A stretch of 6,133 nt of DNA. It comes from Pseudomonadota bacterium (GTDB lineage: Bacteria; Pseudomonadota; Alphaproteobacteria; Rhizobiales; Xanthobacteraceae). The DNA is taken from positions 1 to 6,133 of the forward strand of contig JAEZEU010000309.1 in the NCBI GenBank assembly GCA_023432885.1, given 5' to 3'. The notes under the pieces are model-generated. The model did not search any database, had not been told where the DNA came from, and saw only the letters and a list, made by a program, of their open reading frames with translations. Below, piece by piece: positions 1 through 5,305 of this stretch (within the stretch, counting starts at the first letter, position 1; each line of letters starts with the position of its first letter). The translations under genes were made by a program, and so were the position numbers.

Positions 1-194
1 TGGGAATCGCCCAACTGATCGGACCGTTCCTGTTCACCCTGACATTCGCCTATTTCATCGGCCCGCAGGCGCCGCTCACGCTGCCCGGCGCGCCGTTCCT
101 GCTGGCGGCGGCGATGCTGTTGTTCGCGTCAGCGGTCTCGGTGTGGACGTCGGCCGGTACGAAAAAGCAGGGCGGGTTAAGCCGTAACGCCTAA
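1..194 (+). CDS. MFS drug efflux transporter, TCR/Tet type, C-terminal fragment
   Basis: This is the last 63 codons of a gene that begins before the window; the reading frame starts at base 3 and the TAA stop is at 192-194. The fragment starts GIAQLIGPFLFTLTFAYFIG and continues with an APLTLPGAPFLLAA segment. It shows the end of one hydrophobic helix, a short Gly/Pro-rich loop, and a last transmembrane helix (about residues 31-49 of the fragment), then a short basic tail (GTKKQGGLSRNA). The GPFLFT...FAYFIG...LPGAPFLLAA pattern matches the C-terminus of DHA1-family proton antiporters annotated as TCR/Tet, which export tetracycline-like and other drugs from the inner membrane. The substrate cannot be read from this piece. 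The gene converges on the substrate-binding-protein gene, and its last codons overlap the terminator hairpin of that opposing unit. Confidence 0.75.
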   Translation, partial: GIAQLIGPFLFTLTFAYFIGPQAPLTLPGAPFLLAAAMLLFASAVSVWTSAGTKKQGGLSRNA

Positions 195-201
195 CCCGCC
201 C
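162..201 (-). terminator. Intrinsic terminator of the leftward unit, overlapping the MFS 3' end
   Basis: A perfect 10-bp inverted repeat pairs 170-179 (GGGCGGGTTA) with 192-201 (TAACCCGCCC) across a 12-base loop. Read on the minus strand, the stem is followed after two bases by CTTTTTC (plus-strand A-run at 162-166), the arrangement of a Rho-independent terminator. On the plus strand it is followed only by TTCCTCG, so termination of the MFS transcript there would be weaker. It lies about 60 bp past the stop of the substrate-binding-protein gene. Its position inside the end of the convergent MFS coding sequence is directly visible; its activity is inferred. Confidence 0.6.
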
Positions 202-217
202 TTCCTCGCAGAGATGC

Positions 218-249
218 AGTGGTGAGTTACGCTTCGCGCCTAACCCACT
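218..249. terminator. Second imperfect hairpin in the convergent gap
   Basis: AGTGG (218-222) and GTTA (226-229) pair with TAAC (241-244) and CCACT (245-249), giving nine base pairs with a three-base bulge and an 11-base loop. It sits between the two convergent stop codons. No strong U-run follows it on either strand, so it may be a weak bidirectional terminator or an mRNA 3'-end stabiliser. The right arm shares the 10-mer CGCCTAACCC with the stronger hairpin upstream (188-197 and 237-246), so the two hairpins may be related by local duplication. Confidence 0.3.
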
Positions 250-263
250 CTGCCGCTACACCC

Positions 264-1490
264 TCACTTCTTTATCAGCGGGCAATCACTCGCCTCGAGC
301 GGCTTGGCCGCGTCTTCCGGTGCAATCGTGGCGATCAGCTTGTAGTAATCCCACGGTCCCTTCGACTCACTCGGCTTCTTTACCTCGAACAGATAGGCCG
401 GGATCAGGCGGCGGCCATCGGCGCGCAGCGGGCCCTTTCCGAACAGGGGATCGTCGGTCGGCAGTTCCTTCATCTTGGCGACGACCTTGGCGCCGTCACG
501 CGGATTGCTGCCGAGCGCTTCCAGCGCCTTCAGGTAATGCAGGACCATGGCGTAGTTGCCGGCCTGGGTCATTGAAGGCATCTGATTCTTGCTGGCCTGC
601 GCCGAGAACCGCTTCGCCCAGGCGCGGGTCTGGTCGTTCATGTCCCAGTAGAACGATTCCGTGAACGTCAGGCCTTGCGCCGTCTTCAGGCCAAGCGCAT
701 GCACGTCGTTGATGAAGAGCAGGAGCGCGGCGAGCTTCTGGCCGCCCGCGACGATGCCGAATTCGGCCGCCTGCTTGATTGAATTGGTCGTGTCGCCGCC
801 GGCGTTGGCAAGGCCGATGACCTTGGATTTCGACGACTGCGCCTGCAGCAGGAAGGACGAGAAGTCCGACGTGTTGAGCGGATGCTTGACGCTGCCCAGC
901 ACCTTGCCTCCATTGGCGGTGACGACCGCCGAGGTGTCGCGCTCCAGCGCATGGCCGAAGGCATAGTCGGCGGTGAGGAAGAACCAGGTGTCGCCGCCGG
1001 CCTTGGTCAGCGCCTTGCCGGTGCCGTTGGCCAGCATGTAAGTGTCATAGGTGAAAGACACCGTGTTCGGCGTGCACGCCTTGCCGGTGAGATCGGCGGT
1101 CGCCGCACCCGAGTTGAGCAGGACGGCGTTTTTCTCCTTGACCAGATTGTTGACCGCTAGCGCAACACCGGAGTTCGGCGTATCGGCGATCGCGTCGACC
1201 TTCTCGGTATCGATCCATTGCCGGGCGATGTTGACGCCGACGTCCGGTTTGTTCTGGTGATCGCCGCTGACGACTTCGATTTTCCAGCCCTTCTTGGTGA
1301 GGCCGGAGTCCTCGACCGCCATCTTGACGGCGACGACGGAATTAGGGCCTCCGATGTCGGCGTACAGGCTCGACATGTCGTTGAGCACACCGATCTTGAC
1401 GTTCTTGTCCTGGGCGAGGGCGGGGCCTGCCAGACCAAAGCTCGCAAGTACGATCAGCGCGGCCGAATTCCGCGCTAGTTTTGTATTCAT
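264..1490 (-). CDS. Periplasmic ABC transporter substrate-binding protein, branched-chain amino acid type
   Basis: This 408-residue protein is probably the periplasmic ligand receptor of a HAAT/LivJ-type ABC importer (Peripla_BP_6 family). Residues 1-26 are a Sec signal peptide: a basic start, a hydrophobic core (ALIVLASFGLAG), and an ALA|QD signal peptidase I site. The mature protein opens with the typical VKIGVLNDMSSLYADIGG strand-helix, has a conserved SGAA ligand-site segment at 127-130, TADYAFG at 173-179, and the late ESKGPWDYYK motif at 375-384. C139 and C403 are the only cysteines of the mature chain and could form a disulfide. The ATG at 1490 is chosen because AGGAG lies about six bases upstream and the signal peptide starts there; an in-frame ATG at 1541 would add 17 residues ahead of the signal peptide. 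Relatives bind amino acids, urea, amides or aromatic acids, and the ligand here is unknown. No permease or ATPase gene is in the window. It lies 93 bp behind the propeller gene, probably co-transcribed. Confidence 0.9.
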   Translation of the reverse strand: MNTKLARNSAALIVLASFGLAGPALAQDKNVKIGVLNDMSSLYADIGGPNSVVAVKMAVEDSGLTKKGWKIEVVSGDHQNKPDVGVNIARQWIDTEKVDAIADTPNSGVALAVNNLVKEKNAVLLNSGAATADLTGKACTPNTVSFTYDTYMLANGTGKALTKAGGDTWFFLTADYAFGHALERDTSAVVTANGGKVLGSVKHPLNTSDFSSFLLQAQSSKSKVIGLANAGGDTTNSIKQAAEFGIVAGGQKLAALLLFINDVHALGLKTAQGLTFTESFYWDMNDQTRAWAKRFSAQASKNQMPSMTQAGNYAMVLHYLKALEALGSNPRDGAKVVAKMKELPTDDPLFGKGPLRADGRRLIPAYLFEVKKPSESKGPWDYYKLIATIAPEDAAKPLEASDCPLIKK

Positions 1491-1526
1491 CTTGTCTCCT
1501 CCAGTGGTTGATGCCGGTGGATTCCG

Positions 1527-1555
1527 CAAAATCCCGAGCATTCCCGGCGATTTTG
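1527..1555 (-). promoter_or_regulatory. Intercistronic stem-loop between propeller and binding-protein genes
   Basis: A perfect 7-bp inverted repeat, CAAAATC (1527-1533) and GATTTTG (1549-1555), is extended inward by CCG (1534-1536) with CGG (1545-1547), with one bulged base (1548). The result is a 10-bp stem with an 8-base loop. It lies in the 93-bp gap, 28 bp after the propeller stop and 37 bp before the binding-protein start. The U-rich 3' arm resembles a terminator, but no separate U-run follows. It could attenuate read-through or protect an mRNA end so that the two genes are expressed at different levels. The structure is seen; the role is inferred. Confidence 0.3.
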
Positions 1556-1583
1556 GTGGCCGAGGACAGGTCTGGCAATGCGC

Positions 1584-2732
1584 CTATCGTAGTGCGTCCG
1601 ACGTCAGCGTGAACTTCTGGATGCGCTTTCCGGTGTCGACCTCGGCGGTATAAACGTTGCCCTTGGCATCCACCGCCATGGCGTGGATCCAGTGGAATTG
1701 CCCGGCATTGCGGCCGCTACGCCCGAATTGCCCGACCAGGGTACCGTCATCCCGCCTCAATACCCGGATTTCATTGTTCTCGCCGTCGGCGGAGAGCAGG
1801 TAGGTCTGCTTCGGGTCGGGCCAGATGGCGACGTCCCAGACTGCGCCATTTCCGCGCGTCTCCTTCTCGAAAAACCACTCCTCCACGAAGGTGCCGTCCT
1901 TTCTGAACACCTGTATGCGGTTGTTGATGCGGTCGCAGACATAGACCAGGCCGTCATTGCTGAGCTTCACGCAATGCACGGGGTTGGCGAATTGCTGCGG
2001 GGCGGGCGCCTTGGGATCGTAAGGCGGCTGCTTGTCGTCGTTGGGGGGATTGCCGTAGGCACCCCAATGGCGCTTATAGGCGCCCGTGGCCGCGTCGAAC
2101 ACGATGACGCGGCGGTTACCGTAACCATCCGCGACGTATATTTCATTGGCGGCCGTGTCGACCGCGGTCTCCGCGGGCTTGCCGAGCTGAGTGGTGTCGT
2201 TTGAACCCTTGCTCGGCGCGATCTTGCCGATCTGCATCACGAACTTGCCGTCGAGCGTGAACTTCAGGATCGCGTTGTCATTGTCGGCATTGCCGCCGAC
2301 CCAGACGAAGCCGCGGTCGTCGACCTCGATGCCGTGCTCGCGGCCGACCCATTCATAGCCTTCGCCAGGGCCGCCCCAGGAGCGCAGCAGATTGCCGTCG
2401 ACATCGAACTCGAGCACCGGCGGCGCCGGCACACAGCATTTCGAGCGTGGCGGATTGAGGGTTGCGCCCTTCTCGTCATCGGTCAGCGAGCGCGGGCGAT
2501 GGATCACCCAAACATGGCCTTTGGAGTCGACCGCGATGCCGCCGACCTGGCCGAGGATCCAGTTATTCGGCAGCGGCTTGGGCCAGGAGGCATCGACCGC
2601 GAAGGTCGGGACATCCCCGGCGCGCGCCGGTGAGAACAATGCGGAGGCGCTGAGGAGCGCGAGGCTAGCGAGGGCGACGAAAGCAGATTTGGTGAAGCAA
2701 GCTGTGATCGGACGTGCGTGAGTCGACGTCAT
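1584..2732 (-). CDS. Secreted six-bladed NHL beta-propeller, peptidyl-alpha-hydroxyglycine amidating lyase (PAL)-like
   Basis: This 382-residue protein has a Sec signal peptide (residues 1-38, cleavage site ARA|GD), so it should act in the periplasm or outside. Six NHL-type blades follow, starting near residues 59, 131, 185, 250, 297 and 345, each with a DxxGxVxV-like strand and most ending in an FxxDGxF-type segment. Aligned by eye with rat PAL, the catalytic set is kept: R79 (IHR; rat Arg533), H133 (EHG; His585), Y204 (DGYGN; Tyr654), H253 (PVH; His690), R268 (DR; Arg706) and H350 (WIH; His786). The three histidines would bind zinc. PAL splits peptidyl-alpha-hydroxyglycine into a peptide amide and glyoxylate, but no hydroxylating partner is visible, so the true substrate is unknown. 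C99-C100 form an unusual vicinal pair. The start has GGGAGG seven bases... upstream-proximal spacing, with the signal peptide following at once. It lies 83 bp behind the SDR and is probably co-transcribed with the downstream binding protein. Propeller fold: very likely; lyase activity: tentative. Confidence 0.85.
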   Translation of the reverse strand: MTSTHARPITACFTKSAFVALASLALLSASALFSPARAGDVPTFAVDASWPKPLPNNWILGQVGGIAVDSKGHVWVIHRPRSLTDDEKGATLNPPRSKCCVPAPPVLEFDVDGNLLRSWGGPGEGYEWVGREHGIEVDDRGFVWVGGNADNDNAILKFTLDGKFVMQIGKIAPSKGSNDTTQLGKPAETAVDTAANEIYVADGYGNRRVIVFDAATGAYKRHWGAYGNPPNDDKQPPYDPKAPAPQQFANPVHCVKLSNDGLVYVCDRINNRIQVFRKDGTFVEEWFFEKETRGNGAVWDVAIWPDPKQTYLLSADGENNEIRVLRRDDGTLVGQFGRSGRNAGQFHWIHAMAVDAKGNVYTAEVDTGKRIQKFTLTSDALR

Positions 2733-2751
2733 GGCTTCCTCCCTGATCGCT

Positions 2752-2785
2752 GCGGTTGATCCGCAGTCGTGCCGAAGTCAACCGC
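2752..2785. repeat. Perfect 8-bp inverted repeat upstream of the propeller gene
   Basis: GCGGTTGA (2752-2759) and TCAACCGC (2778-2785) form a perfect inverted repeat with an 18-base spacer, 20-53 bp upstream of the propeller start codon. The centre-to-centre spacing of about 26 bp could suit a dimeric regulator or a stem-loop in the 5' leader. The left arm overlaps a smaller 5-bp hairpin (TGCGG 2751-2755 with CCGCA 2761-2765). No regulator family is recognised from the half-site. Confidence 0.35.
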
Positions 2786-2804
2786 TCGGCGAGGGAGGTG
2801 TCAA
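2776..2804 (-). promoter_or_regulatory. Candidate promoter for the propeller / binding-protein unit
   Basis: Read on the minus strand, a perfect TTGACA -35 box (2804-2799) is followed 17 bp later by TTGACT (2781-2776), which matches a -10 box at only three of six positions. The 83-bp gap after the SDR, the good -35 box and the overlapping inverted repeat suggest that the propeller and binding-protein genes have their own promoter. The weak -10 box keeps this tentative. Confidence 0.25.
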
Positions 2805-2815
2805 TTGCAACCGGG

Positions 2816-3556
2816 CTAGGCAGGTGCACGAAAACTCAGCAGCATCCGCGTCTTGTAGTCGTAGAGTTTGCCGGTCTCGGTCCATTCCGGTGAGCACAAG
2901 GGTACGATGAATTCGGCCGCCTGTTCCGGCGTGTCCAGCGTCATCGGGTCTTCGCCAGGGAAAACGGTGGCGCGCATGCGGGTGCGGATCGGGCCGGGGC
3001 TGAACAGGTTTACGCGCAGCGGCAGCGATGCGGTTTCATTGGCCCATACGCGAACCAGCGTTTCCAGGGCGGCCTTGGAGGCGGCGTATGGTCCGAGATA
3101 GGCATTCGCCTTGCTGGCGGCGCCCGAGGTGACGAATACGGCGCGGCCGGCGTCGGACTGTTTCAGCAGCGGCTCCATGCAGCGGATGAGCTGGAAATTA
3201 GCTGTCACATTGACCGCGAAGGCGTCGTTCCACTGCTTCAATTCGATATGGCCGAGCGGCGAGGACGGGCCGGGCACGCCGGCATTGCCGACGAGAATGT
3301 CGAGCTTGCCGTTCCGCTCATGCAGTGCAGCGCCAAGCCGCGCGATGCCGTCGGTGTCGGTGAGGCTGAGTGGCACCAGAGTCGCGGTGCCGCCGTCCTT
3401 GCGGATCTCGTCGTCGAGCTCTTCCAGCCCGCCCTGCGTGCGTGCAACCGCCACGATGTGCGCGCCGCGTCTGGCGAGGGCAAGGGCGGTGGCATAGCCG
3501 ATGCCCCGCGAGGCGCCGGTGACGAGGGCAGTACGGTTGGCGAGGGGCTTTGTCAT
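2816..3556 (-). CDS. Short-chain dehydrogenase/reductase, YciK-like
   Basis: This 246-residue cytosolic classical SDR would catalyse NAD(P)H-dependent interconversion of a carbonyl and an alcohol; the substrate is unknown. The Rossmann cofactor motif TGASRGIG is at 13-20, NAG at 91-93, and the catalytic tetrad is N116, S144, Y157 and K161 (YAASK). R17 and R39 near the cofactor loop fit NADP preference. The stretch from SPGPIRTRMR through FPGEDPMTLDTPEQ (187-212) closely resembles E. coli YciK, the best-known relative. The ATG at 3556 is chosen because the fold begins directly after it, although only a weak GGA serves as ribosome-binding site. The in-frame ATGs at 3643 and 3622 would add residues such as MAGLSRP that are translated from intergenic repeat DNA, so they are unlikely. 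A 6-bp inverted repeat (3572-3577 with 3592-3597) lies in the leader. The gene is 214 bp behind purF on the same strand. Confidence 0.9.
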   Translation of the reverse strand: MTKPLANRTALVTGASRGIGYATALALARRGAHIVAVARTQGGLEELDDEIRKDGGTATLVPLSLTDTDGIARLGAALHERNGKLDILVGNAGVPGPSSPLGHIELKQWNDAFAVNVTANFQLIRCMEPLLKQSDAGRAVFVTSGAASKANAYLGPYAASKAALETLVRVWANETASLPLRVNLFSPGPIRTRMRATVFPGEDPMTLDTPEQAAEFIVPLCSPEWTETGKLYDYKTRMLLSFRAPA

Positions 3557-3597
3557 TGGTCCATCAATTCGCGTCTGTGCGGGCCGTATTGCAGACG

Positions 3598-3626
3598 AGG
3601 ATGGCCGGGACAAGCCCGCCATGACG
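3598..3626. repeat. Short intergenic palindromic repeat, Bradyrhizobium type
   Basis: ATGGC and GGG (3601-3605, 3607-3609) pair with CCC and GCCAT (3615-3617, 3618-3622) around a five-base loop, with one bulged C at 3606. The minus-strand reading, CGTCATGGCGGGCTTGTCCC, is a sequence I recognise as occurring many times between genes in Bradyrhizobium genomes, often mistranslated as 'VMAGL...' N-termini. Its copy number in this genome cannot be seen from the window. Confidence 0.6.
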
Positions 3627-3638
3627 AAAATTGACCAA

Positions 3639-3761
3639 GTCATTCCGGGACCGCCCGAAGGGCGAGACCCGGACTGCAGCTTTGGCTTGCGCTAGACAAT
3701 TTCGAGATTCTCGGGGGCGCAATTCGCCTCGGAGTTCGCGTGTCGCTCGCTCCCGAATGAC
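3639..3761. repeat. 123-bp composite palindromic (REP-like) element after purF
   Basis: The ends are near-perfect inverted repeats: GTCATTCCGGGA (3639-3650) against TCCCGAATGAC (3751-3761), one base shorter. The left arm folds on itself (TCCGGG 3644-3649 with CCCGGA 3668-3673, enclosing CGCCC 3652-3656 with GGGCG 3660-3664). The right arm also folds (TCGGG 3711-3715 with CCCGA 3752-3756, enclosing GGCG 3716-3719 with CGCC 3725-3728). The 'GTCATTCCGGG' terminus is typical of dispersed intergenic repeats in Bradyrhizobium. It begins 9 bp past the purF stop, so it will be in the 3' region of the purF transcript, where it could stabilise the mRNA or reduce read-through into the SDR. It carries no ORF. 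Confidence 0.6.
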
Positions 3762-3770
3762 GCGTTCAGG

Positions 3771-5279
3771 TCAGCTCGCCTCGGCCAGCAGGGAGAGCTG
3801 CCGCGGCTGCGGCTCGACCTGGTTCTGGTCGGTAAGGCTGGTGGGATAGGCGCCCGTGAAGCAGTGATCGGAGAACTTGGGGTTCGCCGGATCACGGCCG
3901 GGATAGCCCATCGCCCGGTACATGCCGTCGATCGACAGGAAGGCGAGCGAGTCAGCGCCGATGATCTGGCGCATCTCTTCGACCGAATGGGTCGCGGCGA
4001 GCAGGCCGCCGCGGTCGGGCAGGTCGATGCCGTAATAGTCAGGATAGAGGATCGGGGGAGAGGCGAGGCGGAAATGCACCTCGCGCGCGCCGGCATCGCG
4101 CATCATGCGCACGATCTTCTTGGAGGTGGTGCCGCGCACCAGCGAGTCGTCGATCAGAAGGATGCGCTTGCCCTCGATGGCGATGCGGTTGGCGGCATGC
4201 TTCATGCGCACGCCGATCTCGCGGCCGCTCTGGGTCGGCTGGATGAAGGTGCGGCCGACATAGTGGTTGCGGATGATGCCGAGCTCGAACGGCGCGCCGG
4301 AAAACTGGCTGTAGCCGATCGCCGCAGGCACGCCGGAGTCCGGCACCGGCACCACAACGTCGATATCGACGTGGTTTTCGCGCGCGAGCTGCGCACCGAA
4401 GGCCTTGCGTACCTCGTAGACCGAACGGCCGCCGACGATCGAGTCGGGCCGCGAGAAATAGATGTATTCAAAGATGCAGGGGCGCGGCGGCTTGGGCGGA
4501 AACGGCTTGTGGCTGTGGGCGCCGTGCTCGTCGAACACGATGATCTCGCCGGGTTCGATGTCTCGGATGTATTTGGCGCCGATCATATCGAGTGCGCAGG
4601 TTTCCGACGCGAGAATGGGGCAGCCGTCGAGATCGCCGAGCACCAGCGGCCGGATGCCGAGTGGATCGCGGGCGCCGATCAGCTTCTTGTTGGTGAGAGC
4701 CGCCAGCGAATAGGCGCCTTCCAGCGCCCGCAGCGCCTCGATGAAGCGGTCAATGAAACGGCTGCGCTTGGAGCGGGCGACAAGGTGCAGGATCACTTCG
4801 GTGTCGGTGGTCGACTGCATCATGGCGCCGTCGCGCACCAGTTCGCGGCGCAGCGACAGGCCGTTGGTGAGGTTGCCGTTATGGCCGACCGCGAAGCCGC
4901 CGGCGTTAAGCTCGGCGAAAAGCGGCTGCACGTTGCGCAGGATGGTCGCGCCGGTGGTGGAGTAGCGGACATGGCCGACGGCGACATTGCCGGGGAGGCG
5001 CTCGATCACCTCGCGCCGTGAGAAGGTGTCGCCGACAAGACCGAGCCGGCGTTCACTGTGAAAGCGGCTGCCGTCATAGGTGACGATGCCGGCGGCCTCT
5101 TGGCCGCGATGCTGGAGCGCGTGCAGCCCGAGCGCGGTGATGGCGGCGGCTTCAGGGTGGCCATAAATGCCAAACACGCCGCATTCTTCACGCAGCGTGT
5201 CGCCTTCGAGATCGTCCTGCAGTTCGATACCCAGCCCGGGTTGGTCGGCGGGATCGGAAGGGTTCTGTATCTCGTCCAT
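3771..5279 (-). CDS. purF: Amidophosphoribosyltransferase
   Basis: PurF makes 5-phosphoribosylamine from PRPP and glutamine, the first committed step of purine synthesis, in the cytosol. The 502-residue protein has an N-terminal Ntn glutaminase domain and a C-terminal phosphoribosyltransferase domain. The catalytic Cys is C33 in REECGVFGIYG, so residues 1-32 should be a self-cleaved propeptide as in Bacillus. Glutaminase residues R105, N134-G135 and D159 are in place (73, 102-103 and 127 in mature numbering). The PRPP loop ILLIDDSLVRGTT is at 373-385 and SRPDS at 276-280. Of the four Fe-S ligands of the B. subtilis enzyme, only Cys236 is kept (C268); position 382 is Asp (D414), and the CxxC before CFTG is absent. 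The chosen ATG has GAGAGG about six bases upstream. It follows cvpA after 26 bp and the two are almost certainly co-transcribed. Confidence 0.98.
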   Translation of the reverse strand: MDEIQNPSDPADQPGLGIELQDDLEGDTLREECGVFGIYGHPEAAAITALGLHALQHRGQEAAGIVTYDGSRFHSERRLGLVGDTFSRREVIERLPGNVAVGHVRYSTTGATILRNVQPLFAELNAGGFAVGHNGNLTNGLSLRRELVRDGAMMQSTTDTEVILHLVARSKRSRFIDRFIEALRALEGAYSLAALTNKKLIGARDPLGIRPLVLGDLDGCPILASETCALDMIGAKYIRDIEPGEIIVFDEHGAHSHKPFPPKPPRPCIFEYIYFSRPDSIVGGRSVYEVRKAFGAQLARENHVDIDVVVPVPDSGVPAAIGYSQFSGAPFELGIIRNHYVGRTFIQPTQSGREIGVRMKHAANRIAIEGKRILLIDDSLVRGTTSKKIVRMMRDAGAREVHFRLASPPILYPDYYGIDLPDRGGLLAATHSVEEMRQIIGADSLAFLSIDGMYRAMGYPGRDPANPKFSDHCFTGAYPTSLTDQNQVEPQPRQLSLLAEAS

Positions 5280-5305
5280 CGCGCCTCTCTTTATCGGCCC
5301 AAAGG

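Noticed and set aside
195..263. A tRNA-like feel in the convergent gap (GC-rich stems, CTAACCCACTCTGCCGCTACA)
   Set aside because: No cloverleaf could be built: there is no proper T-arm GGTTC/A and no acceptor stem pairing. Two hairpins explain the structure better.
219..664. Plus-strand open frames opposite the 3' end of the binding-protein gene
   Set aside because: They are shadows of the real minus-strand gene; one starts inside the terminator region and neither shows a recognisable protein.
1683..2204. Plus-strand open frame of 173 codons opposite the propeller gene
   Set aside because: It mirrors the codon pattern of the strongly supported minus-strand gene and has no motif or ribosome-binding site of its own.
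3639..3761. CRISPR or insertion-sequence interpretation of the repeat-rich gap
   Set aside because: There are no regularly spaced direct repeats and no transposase frame; the inverted, self-folding layout fits a REP-like palindromic element.
3864..5021. Long plus-strand open frame (385 codons) opposite purF
   Set aside because: It is entirely antisense to a clear purF gene, its translation is Arg/Ala/Asp-rich without a recognisable fold, and long antisense frames are expected in GC-rich coding DNA.
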